This document shows positions 24,043 through 34,347 of a DNA stretch of 64,000 bases, one piece after another. The notes beneath the pieces are model-generated. The model searched no databases and had not been told where the DNA came from. It saw only the letters and a program-made list of their open reading frames with translations. The stretch's first letter is position 1. Each line of letters starts with the position of its first letter. This DNA comes from Dimorphilus gyrociliatus (Eukaryota; Annelida; Polychaeta; Dinophilidae). The translations under genes were made by a program, and so were the position numbers. Location of the stretch: the NCBI GenBank assembly GCA_904063045.1, contig CAJFCJ010000013.1, positions 602,156-666,155 on the forward strand, given 5' to 3'.

Positions 24043-27000
24043 ATGACCATGGAGGAAGATTGCCTTGAAAATGATGTTTTAGTCAGTTTTTCTCGTTATT
24101 TAACAATTATTTAATTATAAATATTAGATATAAACGACATTTTAGTTAAGATTCGCTGTACAACATTGATAAATGCAATGATATATGAAAGATTTGTTAG
24201 TTTATAGGATAATTATATATTCCAATTGGTGATAAACTTTATAGTTTGATTGTAAATTTTAAAAAATTTACAGTATAAGGAGTACGAATGGATTTTGAAG
24301 GAAGAAGTAAAGAATGTTCTCTCCGAAGTGGAAGGTCTACTAAATGTGAGTTTTATTAGTTTTAGCCTAAATCAATAGCTTGCTTTAAAAATTTACTTAC
24401 TTTTTCCTTATTTGTTTTTTTTTATATGCTTATTTGCTATAACCAGGAATGCTGCCGAAGATTTCCTATACATTTATCAGATGTTGCAGGTGAATATCAA
24501 TATTTATATTTACAATATATAGAATATAATCAATACGATTTATCGTAATAGAATATTTTCAAGTAATAATTTAAAAATAAAAGAAAACACAATAAATCAG
24601 TATAGAAAATATATTATGAGTATAAAAGAACACTAAAGATAGGCTTAAACCTAGATTTAATAACGTTGAGATACATATGCTAGTTTATTCTTTTGTTAGG
24701 ATGTTATCTATTCGTGATAACCGTGAAACATCATAGGCACTAAGGTAGGCGTTGGGCTAGTGTTGACTAGAGTTAATGTTGTAGCATTAAAGACTGCTAA
24801 ATAGGAACGTAACCTGATACCATCACTTATAACTGAAAAGAGGAGTCCATCGTCCTCCGCTCTCCTATTCGGATGATGGACAAACCAGGGTTCGGATGGT
24901 ATATGGCCATTTAATTCCCATATTCTATCTCTTCCTTTTCCGCATATATCGACCTTTATTAATGTTACATTGCTAAATTGAATATTATCCGATTTAAAAG
25001 AGATGCCATAAATGAAGCAATAGCTTTTAAATCTGTATAACTCGTTGATTACTGGCATTTCAAGCCCCTGATAAGGTCGTCGATTCGAGAGTAGCTTGTG
25101 TTTTACTATACCACTTTTCAGATCAATAGTATAGCGTTTGAGTGACGGCAAATCGGTAATTTTGTTTCGTACAGTAGAATTGCGGAGTGTATCGAGTTGA
25201 TAATCATGGATTAGGGTAAAACTTTTGTAGGTTGTCGTATCAAATATTATGGCATCGTTGTATTCAAAGGCGTTTACGTGGTGTAGCATAAATTTACCTT
25301 CCGTTCTATATTTTCTGTACTGTAGTGTTCGCAAATCGACAACGTAAACGTCACTTTCTCCATTCTCCCGCCATATAATACTTTTACTAGGATTTAGCGT
25401 TTCAAACAATTTACTTATGCTAATACTAACTGGATTAGCAACGATTATTGCATAGTTAGACGTCAATGAGAAACTGTGAATGTACGGTGCTTCATCAACC
25501 GGAATACTTAGCAAGTTTACGACCTCCCTGGCCGATTTAATTTGTACTAAATGAACGTAATTCAATCCGAAAGGGTTTATTTCCGTGACGATATTGACGC
25601 CTTGTATAGGATGCGAGCTGGATAGGAGTGGAATGCGTCTACTTATTATCGATCTATGTAGAAAATCTGGTGACGTTCTGAAAAGCGTTTCGCCTCGATC
25701 AATATCGATCACATATTTCGACCAAAAGTCACTTATTGCTAAATAATCATCTCCAAATTTCACAATATTAACATTTACATTGTCTGGACCATTGAATAAA
25801 CTTCTTAGTCGATCAATAAGCGATTGACGAGGTACTGTATCGTCGAATAACGTATATAGCGGCGATACTGTATTCCTCTTCTCCGAATCAACAAACGTCC
25901 TCGTCCTTACGAACTTTGCACTGAATGTTGTCCTGTTCGGTTTTAAATTCCATATATGCATTTTACCGAAACCGTCAAATACATGATGAAATTTCCTATC
26001 TCCCATTCCAAAACATCCAGCGCCAATTCTAATCAGTTTTTTATTTAATAACCATGTTGGTAAGGGCTTTTGGAAATGAACGGTAATTTCATCGAATTCT
26101 TTAACATTACTTGTAAAAAGTAGGTCAAAAGCTTTATCATATTCTTTAGCCCAAGCTGTAAGGAGTAATAAATAAATAATTTTCACTAACATCTTCATTC
26201 CTCAATTCCTAACCTTCGAATAAGCCGTTGATCTTTATATTTCACTTTTTATTTAAAAGTAAAGATTTGAAAGATTGCATCATTCGATCGCACGACTTTT
26301 GTCACGTGGTGCACTCATCGATGAACTTGGGCCTAGTTTTTTTTTATTGGATAAATATACAGTATATCTATATAAGTATATTAAATCTAGATATTAAGTG
26401 TTTGTTTTTTTTTTTTTTTTGGCTTTTCATTCGATCCCTTATCAATATATTTATTTAAGAGAAATCATAATTGCAGCTGAAGACAATCTAGTCAAACCTG
26501 AGAAGTATTTGATGTCAACTAACAAGTAAGACAATACGATTGATTTTATTAATTATTTATAAATAAAAACATATATATATATATATATATATATATAGTA
26601 TATTTATACTTTAATTTAAAAAATAGCGGATCTGCACAAATTAAATGCGTTGTAACCCTAATGGGCGATCGACTACTAGAAGCTGATCTGGCTTTGAGAA
26701 TGAATAAACATCAGGCCGTACCACATAAATTTTGTATATATCCAGACGCCCCTTGGTTTCTGCAACAAATCCAAGACGCTGCTAATCATCTCTTGAACGC
26801 TAGGTAAAGATTTGTGCTAGAGAGTTTTTGCTTAGATTTTTAATGATTTTATGATTATATTACTTCTTCTTTATGTTTATTTTTTTCACATTATAAAAGG
26901 GCCACAGCGCAACGATTCGAACCGGATCACGCATTCAGGGATGCCAAACAGGTTTTGCATGTAAGTAGCCAACCTTGTTTTTTCTTTCTCGCCACTTTTT

Positions 27001-27609
27001 GATCGTATATCTATTTTCTTTAATGTATTTTTCTATTAAATATTTCATACTAATAGAACTGCATATATTAACTAGATTTTATTGTTTTCAAATGCAAATA
27101 CAGCTTTTGGACGAGATTATGACGTCAATAAAGAGAGGTAGGACTAGCCTAGCTTTACCTAGGAAGAGAACCCTCGAGGAATTGGTTAATAATCCCACAT
27201 TGGAAGTTTTCAAGCCGGCTTTGCCCCAAGATGTGGCACTAGTCTTTTATATACAAGCTCAGAAGTTGGTGCTAGCCCTTTATCAACTCTACATAAACGA
27301 AGCTCAAAAGATCGATATAAGCGCTAGACATCAAATAGATTGTACTGTACCGTGGTTGAATGATACTCTTGTTTTATTCACATTAGCCCTCCAACAATGT
27401 CAAGCACTCAAGGATAAGGTAATAGTTTATTTAATTTGATAAAAAACCCATCATATTTATCATTGGTTACGCCATTTATCATTGTAATTTTTTCTCTTCT
27501 CCTCTCTGCCCCCTCCCTCCCTTACAACACCAACGCATAGATTACTGTATTGGAACAATACAAACAACTCGACAAATATTCAACGACTAAGAAGTCTACC
27601 GTCGCTTAG
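24043..27609 (+). CDS. ROGDI: Rogdi homologue (RAVE / V-ATPase assembly factor)
   Basis: Eight exons: 24043-24075, 24274-24345, 24447-24489, 26477-26525, 26627-26803, 26900-26960, 27104-27418, 27541-27609; about 272 aa (human 287). Rogdi is the Rav2-like subunit linked to V-ATPase assembly and synaptic function; human mutations cause Kohlschutter-Tonz syndrome. Seen: EYEWILKEEVKNVLSEVEGLL matches the human N-terminal FRWLLHDEVHAVL region, then VTLMGDRLLEADLALRMN, WFLQQIQDAANHL, FKPALPQDVALVFYIQAQKL and CTVPWLNDTLVLFTLALQQC. The first exon is the least certain: its donor (GAT|gttttag) is poor, and either ATG 24043 or 24049 could start. The third intron (24490-26476) is about 2 kb, far longer than neighbours, because it holds another gene on the opposite strand. 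Confidence 0.92.
24708..26198 (-). CDS. Secreted carotenoid-oxygenase-family protein (BCO/RPE65/NinaB superfamily), intronless, nested
   Basis: Single open frame, 496 aa. Family members cleave carotenoids or isomerise retinoids with a ferrous iron held by four histidines. Seen: LPTWLLNKKLIRIGAGCF and HHVFDGFGKMHIW match the family start. Candidate iron ligands are H196 (SSHP), H241 (YIHSF), H306/307 (LHHVNAFE) and H492 (MFHG). Second-shell glutamates E380 (GLEMPVIN) and E448 (AEDDGLLFSV) are kept. The third, normally in a TETN motif, is replaced by SDF near 156-158. The N-terminus MKMLVKIIYLLLLTAWA is a clear signal peptide, and several N-glycosylation sequons follow (88, 340, 410, 471), so the protein should enter the secretory route, unlike cytosolic or mitochondrial animal relatives. 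It lies antisense inside a Rogdi intron without introns of its own, suggesting retroposition or another single-step insertion. Confidence 0.9.
   Translation of the reverse strand: MKMLVKIIYLLLLTAWAKEYDKAFDLLFTSNVKEFDEITVHFQKPLPTWLLNKKLIRIGAGCFGMGDRKFHHVFDGFGKMHIWNLKPNRTTFSAKFVRTRTFVDSEKRNTVSPLYTLFDDTVPRQSLIDRLRSLFNGPDNVNVNIVKFGDDYLAISDFWSKYVIDIDRGETLFRTSPDFLHRSIISRRIPLLSSSHPIQGVNIVTEINPFGLNYVHLVQIKSAREVVNLLSIPVDEAPYIHSFSLTSNYAIIVANPVSISISKLFETLNPSKSIIWRENGESDVYVVDLRTLQYRKYRTEGKFMLHHVNAFEYNDAIIFDTTTYKSFTLIHDYQLDTLRNSTVRNKITDLPSLKRYTIDLKSGIVKHKLLSNRRPYQGLEMPVINELYRFKSYCFIYGISFKSDNIQFSNVTLIKVDICGKGRDRIWELNGHIPSEPWFVHHPNRRAEDDGLLFSVISDGIRLRSYLAVFNATTLTLVNTSPTPTLVPMMFHGYHE
26560..26597. repeat. 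(AT)n microsatellite
   Basis: TA dinucleotide run inside a short Rogdi intron. Confidence 0.8.
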
Positions 27610-28487
27610 CGACTTGGAACAGGGGGCGGCAAAAAGAAAAAAAAGTAATGCACCAGAATAGAAGAATAGAAAGAGAATTTTCAACATGAACAGCCAAGTC
27701 AACGTTAAATAGAGTCACTCAAAACAAAACAAAAAAAAAGGATAAAAAAATTATGGAAAATGTGTGTTTTAGTGCCAAAGTTAAGAATAAAATGGAAATT
27801 TGTTTCTTTAAAAAAAAAAAAAAATAAAGCAATGGCATCATCAAAATTAATTATTTATGAAATAATTCAGCAATAATCAGTAGCTATCTCTTTTTATTAT
27901 AAAAAGTTAATGAATACACAATTTTTTCACGTGTTAAAGAATTTTTATTTGTTTTGTTATGTTTTACATTCATAAATATCTATATATATAAATATATATG
28001 TTTTTTTTTTCTTTTACAAAATATAATCATTTAAACTATTATTATTAAATCTAAACGAATTATAGGCAGAAAAAAAAAGAAAGTAAACTGGCCAATAATG
28101 TGCAGAGAGATTAACTTGAAAAAAGACATAAACAACACTCTCTTTCTTTCACTGTCAAAGCTGATCGAAGAGAGAGGTAGCAAATGATAATAAAAAGTAC
28201 AACTCTCAGACAAGAAAAAACAGACAAAAAAAAACAAATTTTTTTTTTATTTAGTTTGTTCTCCTCTTCATTTTTTTTCTTTCCTTTAACAAACTTCTTC
28301 CCCGAAAACTTATTTTTAATTTTTTTGGACAAGTTTGCCTTTTTTTTTCATAATAAAACGAAAACAAACCCCGTATTTCATAAATTATTTTTTTCCCATG
28401 TGCATATAATCTCCTTATACTAAGCATAATAAAGAATATAACAACATACGCAAAAGAATATAAGTTTTTCTTATATTATACATATAT

Positions 28488-28532
<45 letters not shown>

Positions 28533-28873
28533 TATTAGAAAACAATATATAGAATTTTATTCTGGTATCGAAAGCAAGACAAAAAAGAAAAGAGAGGCGA
28601 CAGCAGCAACGAAAAAAAATAGTGTGATCAATTTTTAAAAATGAAAAAAAGAAAAAAAAAAGAGAAAAAACAAGAACAAACAAACAACAACCCAGTTAAA
28701 AAATCTAGATATGTTGTTTCTTCTATTCTTCTCTTTTTCTCTCTTTTTTTTCTTTTTATTTTTTTAAATATTTTATCACCTTTTTTTTTTCATACTCACT
28801 TTTTTTCCCTTTCTATTCCCTCTTTCACTCGCTCTCTCTCTCTCTCTCTCTCTCTCGCTCGCTCACTCTCCAT
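27610..28873. other. Intergenic region between convergent Rogdi and RING genes
   Basis: Rogdi 3' UTR with A-rich tracts, then homopolymer- and dinucleotide-rich DNA: (TA)n at 28490-28530 and (CT)n at 28831-28857. The many small open frames are products of these tracts. No exon is supported. Confidence 0.6.
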
Positions 28874-30013
28874 TTAACACGTGTAGACATAGACACGCTT
28901 TCCTTTCGTTGCAAATAGAATTTTTGACTTTTTCACATAAAATATTCGATCCATTTCTAAGCCAATATCCATACTTGTTAGAAAATCGCCATTTTCATCG
29001 TACATATGTAAGTAATGACTTTCAGCCATTAGAATATTATTGTTCATAAAACAAATACAATTCGGCGACATGGAACGTAAGTGAAAGCCAGCTTGTATCC
29101 TCTTTTCAATCTTTGTTGTTCTTTCGGTTGACATTATAAACGATTCTGTACTACAGGCAAAAACTGTTTCGTCTCTTATCAATAGACTGACGTAAGTATT
29201 GTCAAATTTTGGAAAATCGACAAACGTCTGATCGGGATCATCTTCTAACGAGATTCTAATACAACTTTTTTCATCTTCCAACAATGCTTCAGGGATAACG
29301 TATAGCATATCGTTATTCAGTGCAACTTGTTCAATGCATCGGTCTCTTCGGCAGGTAAGCATTTTCGTCAAACTAAACGTCGACGTCAACTTCCAATTAT
29401 TGTCAATATGCTTCAGAACCTTTACATATCCACGTTCACAGCCAACGGCCAAAGTCGAGCCATTTAATGCAATGCAAGTTGCTTCTCTCAATGTATATAG
29501 TGTTCCGATATTTCTACCCTCAAAGTCGTATTCTACAATCGCCGATTGACCATCCATCAAGCGCTCTAAAGTTACAATTCTGTTATCAGCGGCGAAAATT
29601 TGTATAATGTTATAACAAGTTTCGAAATAGCCATTATTACAGAAACACAGTGATTCGTACAAAGCTTTTCGAGACGTTTGAGTTGAGGAGGTTGATGCAG
29701 AAGTAGACACTGAGGTACAGGTAGAAGATTGTCTTCGTTGGGGGGCTTTCTTCTCAAAATGTGAAACTCGTTTCGTATTATCGAAATAGTAATTCTTCTG
29801 AAAACCACCTGCACCTTCCGCTGGCCAAAAAGTTGCTCGTCTGCAAACGGGACAGCAAAATATTTGACCGCGCAGTAAATTTTTTCCACATTCTTCCAAG
29901 CACTTAAAACAAAAAGTATGAAAGCAATTCAGAATTCTGGGGTCCCTCTCCAAAAAAGGTTCCAAACAAACGGCACAATTGCAATTTTCCAAAGGGAGTA
30001 CGACACACTGCAT
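28874..30013 (-). CDS. Intronless RING-finger protein with a repeat/propeller-like C-terminal half
   Basis: 379 aa, one exon. The N-terminal C3HC4 RING has ligands C13, C16, C30, H32, C35, C38, C54 and C57 (CAVCLEPF, NCFHTFC, CCPVCRR), so it is probably an E3 ubiquitin ligase. Residues 70-125 are basic and Ser/Thr-rich. Residues about 125-379 contain repeated beta-strand-like segments (NRIVTLERLMDGQSAIVEYD, GSTLAVGCERGYVKVLKH, IRDETVFACSTESF, NNILMAESHYLHMYD, KILFATKGKRVYVY), resembling the NHL/WD-type propeller of some TRIM proteins, but there is no B-box or coiled coil. Substrate unknown. Being intronless is unusual next to the intron-rich RP2. A specific TRIM orthologue cannot be named. 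Confidence 0.85.
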   Translation of the reverse strand: MQCVVLPLENCNCAVCLEPFLERDPRILNCFHTFCFKCLEECGKNLLRGQIFCCPVCRRATFWPAEGAGGFQKNYYFDNTKRVSHFEKKAPQRRQSSTCTSVSTSASTSSTQTSRKALYESLCFCNNGYFETCYNIIQIFAADNRIVTLERLMDGQSAIVEYDFEGRNIGTLYTLREATCIALNGSTLAVGCERGYVKVLKHIDNNWKLTSTFSLTKMLTCRRDRCIEQVALNNDMLYVIPEALLEDEKSCIRISLEDDPDQTFVDFPKFDNTYVSLLIRDETVFACSTESFIMSTERTTKIEKRIQAGFHLRSMSPNCICFMNNNILMAESHYLHMYDENGDFLTSMDIGLEMDRIFYVKKSKILFATKGKRVYVYTC

Positions 30014-30224
30014 TTCTTCGCCGATTTCTTTTGAAAATAAGAAAAATACTTAAATTCTAAAACAAAACAGATTTGTTTTGTAACTAAAAGTATAATAACT
30101 CTCTAGCGCAAGAGGATAGGTAAGTCTATGGTCTGTGGGTGAAAAATCGACGCCTTTTATACGGAACGAGAGTACAAAACAAAACTCATCTCAACTTGTT
30201 TAAAACTCAATTTTATTTTTTTAC

Positions 30225-31628
30225 TCAAAAAGCGTTCATATGCATGTCTGCCGATTGAAAAAAACTGTCTATTGAGACAGTGCTTATGTAAATTGAGTCA
30301 TTCGATGCAGCCAAATCTGCCACCAATTTTTGACAATGATTCAAAATCTCTTCGCCTTGATATTCCAGACCAATGATTATTCCTTTACTTATAAGCTCTT
30401 CGTATCTATTATCATCACCAAATACTGCTCTGCATTCCGCCGGTTTCAGACCAATTTCTTTACTCCTTAACAATCGGCAACTAGGCTAAGGGAACAAAAA
30501 GAACGGTTAGAATTCTATAAGGAGGAATAAGACAACATTATTGACAAGCAATTATATTATTAAGGGAGGAAGTTGAAGATAGATGGTCTATGCAAAGAGA
30601 TTCGAATTACTTACGTGTTCGTCATTCATTTTTTTTGTGAAATTAGCGCATATTTCTTTCTGAGTTGGCTGGTGAAAAAAGATGACCAGACAACTATCTT
30701 CTTCGCCTTTACATTTTATACCATAGCTTAATGGAATGACACTTTGATTCTTTTCGAAGGATATCTTTCCGTGGACTGTTGAAAACTCTTCTGTATCAGG
30801 CGGAAGTGGAATGTATGAGCTGAGATCGTTCGTGTCTTTCGTTGATAGTAGGGTGTAATTGTCTTCTCCAGGAACTGGAGTAAAGTCGTGTATTGAACTC
30901 CACTTGTTATTGTAGATACTGAGTCCAGCCTCATCCATTTGTGATTGGAATTCTGGATAGTAGACTTGCATACAGCCGAATCTTACGTTAATGGTTGACT
31001 CGATTATTGGTTGTGATGTACAGCACAAAAAGCAATCCATTTTGCTGCAATCCCTTGTTCGGAATTGTTGACAAGCAGCCATTAATTTCATATTCTTACA
31101 ATCTCGTACAAAAATGCTATAGGTATTTATTTTAAAAAGGAACACTCTTATAAAGATATTTGCACGGCGAGTGCTTAAATTTCTAATTACCTTGTCTTAA
31201 TCGGACCGATAAAAATTTTACAATCTTCGCAATCATCAACAGTAACCGTATTCATGTGATCAAGAAGATAAACAGTGCAATTCTGTAAGTTAGTTTGCAT
31301 GATTAGTGTATGCATGAAAAAGAATTGTTGTTAACTTCAACAAACTTTCAGGTTCTTTATAATGAATTGAGAGCCCTTGAGGGAATTTGGTAATTTAACA
31401 AGTGTTTCATTTTCGCGATCTTTAAAACTAATATCATCAACGTTTACTTTTGGCCTCTTATCCCTAGGATAAAAATTGAAAAATTACATTGAAACAGATG
31501 GAATCAAGACGAATATAAAAATTTGCACGAAACAGGGACAAATGGATAATTTACCAAGAAAATTGCTTTTTTGGCTCGGGTGACAATTCTTCCGGTTTGC
31601 CAGATCCACTGCTAAATAAACAACCCAT
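30225..31628 (-). CDS. RP2: RP2 (XRP2): ARL3 GTPase-activating protein
   Basis: Five exons: 31555-31628, 31346-31463, 31191-31282, 30615-31116, 30225-30485; 348 aa against 350 in human. RP2 is the GAP for ARL3 and helps release lipidated cargo at the ciliary base; human mutations cause X-linked retinitis pigmentosa. Seen: N-terminal MGCLFSS, for myristoylation and palmitoylation. The TBCC beta-helix follows: NCTVYLLDHMNTVTVDDC, CKIFIGPIKT, ACQQFRTRDC, FLCCTSQPIIES, CMQVYYPEFQ, WSSIHDFTPV. The arginine finger equivalent to human R118 is R114 in QQFR. The C-terminal ferredoxin/NDK-like domain (ESCLVVLF-like DSCLVIFFHQP, KEIGLKPAECRAVFG) is complete. The gene runs head-to-tail with the RING gene. 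Confidence 0.96.
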
Positions 31629-32399
31629 CATTTAGCAAAGATATTTACGTAATTATGGTTGCCGATTTGTATATGATAAGTTTTTTCAATCTCCAAGAAT
31701 TTCCGAACAAAAATGCAGCCGAAGATGGCGCTGTTTTTCATGTGAAAAGGGCTTCCTGTTCTTTTCGGGAAATTGCAAATGTGTTCTTACAAGTAAATAT
31801 ATTATATCAATACAAATTTTCTATGGAATAATATTTCTATCAAAACAATATGTCACAAACACAAAACAATTATTGATAAAGCTCACTGAAATACTGCAAC
31901 GCTTTTATTATTAATAAATAATAATTACCTAGTAGAAAGCAGCAGTGAAAAAAGCGTTACAAGAAATAGCCTTTGAGCGTTACATTGCATTCGCACAGAT
32001 TCTAAGTGCGTATTCCACGACACATACGTTCTTACCAGAAAAGATATCCAATCAATTCGAGAAGCACTTCAAAAAAATATCCTGCAACCGTCTCTGAACC
32101 ACTGCAATCAAAGACATCTGTCAGAACATGAGAGAAATGATTAGTATATTAGGTTGAATATATATTCTGATCATTACGAAATTTTTGTTTGAGATAAGTT
32201 CTCTTCATTTTCCAGATTGCGCCTTTTGACAAACTATAAACATTGCAATAAAAGAGCTAATAAACCGAAAAAAATTATTGTGTCACGACTTCTAGCTCAT
32301 TTATAATTATCTTTATACAAAAAAGAAGAGGAAAATGTATATTTAAATAAAAACTAGACGCTTATATCTAAAAATAAAAATATTACGGAAGGCACGTAA
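31629..32399. other. Divergent intergenic region between RP2 and the right inverted arm
   Basis: Likely holds the RP2 promoter. AGATGGCGC (31723-31731), a CTCF/YY1-type core, lies about 100 bp upstream of the RP2 ATG. No exon is supported in the rest. Confidence 0.5.
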
Positions 32400-32505
32400 A
32401 GTAGACTGAGGGCAATGACCAAATAAAAAAAATCATCCTATTTTACTTTCATTCTTTCTATAGTTAACATTGTCTCCAAACGTTGACCCTTTGTATAATT
32501 TTAAC

Positions 32506-32513
32506 TATAAAAA
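32506..32513 (+). promoter_or_regulatory. TATA box of the right duplicated gene
   Basis: TATAAAAA about 220 bp before the ATG at 32734, at the position matching the left-copy TATA box inside otherwise diverged sequence. Confidence 0.6.
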
Positions 32514-32733
32514 CCAAACAATTAAGGTTTGGTTTTAAATACCAAAAAGTATCACAGTTGCTCCCGTCAACTGCTGCTCTGTCGAAGCCTTTCTCAATCG
32601 ATCTATCTCTCTTCCTATCTTCTTTTTAAGGAGTTTTCATACAATATTCAAATATTCATTAGACGGATTAGAATATATTGTATAATCGAAAAATCAAGAA
32701 CACAACAAGGAAACTAATCGACTTATCAGCATC

Positions 32734-33622
32734 ATGCAACACGATTGGAGTATGAAAATGGAATTAGGAGATAGATACTACGACTGGAATACATTTGATA
32801 ATCTAAGAAAAGAACTTGAATCAACGGAAAGGATGTCATTCTTTCTCTTTTGTAAAATTACTAGACATATGAAACAATCCGACAAACTTATCGATAAAGC
32901 TCTCTTCGATATCGATAGATGCCAAAAAGGACACGAACAAGATAGGATCTTTCACTTTGTAAGGAAAGTAGTCGACGCCTTTAACTATTTGGGACATGAA
33001 CTTCATACAAGACTTTCTTTAACGATAGGGGTAAGAACAACGTTTGTTTCCTCTCAAAATCCCGCCATAGACCATCAATTGAGTAGAGAAACTGCCGAAA
33101 AACAATATTTCTCGCCTTCAACTCTTGCTTTTAACTATATCAGTTCTCTTTCTCTCTCTATCATTGCTTTTTTTTCAAGTCAAAATATGTCTCTATGAAA
33201 GTGATGTATATCTCTTTATTTAAAAATTAAACAGGATAATATTCTCCATCTTCTCGTCTATAAGCGCAGACTTTTCTCACTAAATTTTTGATCGGCTTTC
33301 GTGATTCTTCCCTGGAATTTTCCTATCCTTCTTTCTATTCGTAACAATTAAGAGTAGAGCTTAGAGTTAAATCGAATGTTTAAAAATCCTATAGTGGATT
33401 AATAAACATTGTAATAAAAATGTATATTAAATACCGGACACAATAAGAATAAGAAAAAAGATTAGAATTTTAATAATATCTAATGTTAATTGATAAAAAA
33501 GGTAAAATACTAATAATCGACGATTACGTTTGTTTTTCTTTTTTCCTGAATAGAAATTATACTACAATATGTACAATGACGAATTTTACGAAGGACGTTC
33601 AACATCATCGTTTGGTTTATGA
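32734..33622 (+). CDS. Unknown two-exon gene, right copy
   Basis: Exons 32734-33030 and 33554-33622, phase-0 junction, 121 aa identical to the left copy. No recognised family. The first exon encodes several amphipathic helix-like segments (FDNLRKELEST, KLIDKALFDIDRC, FVRKVVDAFNYLGHEL). The second encodes a short Tyr- and Ser-rich tail. The donor AGGG|GTAAGA and acceptor CTGAATAG are kept in both copies. Without splicing the frame would continue to 33198 with a different end from the left copy. The alternative phase for exon 2 is also open, so the C-terminus is less sure than the first 99 residues. It is divergently oriented from its twin with 9 kb between. Confidence 0.65.
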
Positions 33623-34140
33623 GAGATAAATTCACTGAAAATCTACAAGAAGAGTGTATAGAAGGACGAAGACGTCTCTTTTTTTTTCAACTAACTCTTC
33701 TATTTACGAGTTCATTCGCCTTTTCGTTTACTCATTCTATAATGTCTAGACATCTAAAATAGCGGGGGAAAAAATAAAAGCGTTGAATCTTTAAAAAGCA
33801 GACGCCGTAACATTAATAGTATTTGCTATTGTAGCATTAGTGCTGTTTTTAGTAGGTTAGTAGAAAACTTAATGAGACGATATACTGAATGTAGTCGAAG
33901 AGAGAAAGCGATTTTTCTATAAAATTATTAAATATAAAGACCAACCGTCAGTTTTCTGTATTTAATCCAACAAAACAACTAATACTAAATAAAGCTTTTA
34001 ATAAGAACAAAGAGACGATACGATGTTGTGTACTGCAAAATAATAGAGTATTTTATGAAAAGAAGGACGAAACTGGTAAGGTAATCGTTTCCAGTCACAA
34101 TTAAAACTTTACAACTGATATCTTCGCCTATATTACTTAC

Positions 34141-34347
34141 TTCCACAGTTTATCTGTCTACGACGATATCCTATAACTCCCCTCCTATAAAAATAATTAT
34201 ACTCACATTCTGAAGACTACATGTACAATAGGGTTGAAGTTTGAATGAGATAAATATGACAGGCGATGAACCATTCGTCGTCAAAAGTATGTCTGCCGAG
34301 ACGATAGGGGTGCTAGCTGAAAGTGAAACGTTCAAAATGAGGTATTT
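34141..34347 (-). pseudogene. Possible exon fragments next to the inverted-duplication edge
   Basis: Two candidate minus-strand exons: 34207-34347 (47 codons, KYLILNVSLSASTPIVSADI..., acceptor TTTCTCAG, strong donor GTGAGT) and 34141-34184 (acceptor ATAG, donor GTAAGT). Joined in phase 0, the second soon meets a stop. No upstream exon was found. They begin within about 40 bp of the end of the right arm, so this may be a gene piece cut off by the rearrangement, or chance. Confidence 0.25.

Larger units (their letters stand above)
32400..34100 (+). repeat. Right arm of the large imperfect inverted duplication
   Basis: Aligns with the reverse complement of 20875-23355. A 619-bp stretch covering exon 1 and its 5' flank (32567-33185 against 22565-23183) shows no difference on reading, exon 2 (33554-33622) is identical, and the 3' flank to about 34090 differs at few sites. 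Upstream of 32567 and in the intron the copies are clearly diverged. Confidence 0.9.

Noticed and set aside
26905-26925. tRNA B-box-like GATTCGAACC
   Set aside because: Lies inside a Rogdi coding exon, with no cloverleaf or A box at suitable spacing.
28111-28877. Several Lys- or Phe-rich small frames
   Set aside because: Caused by homopolymer A/T tracts in a 3' intergenic region.
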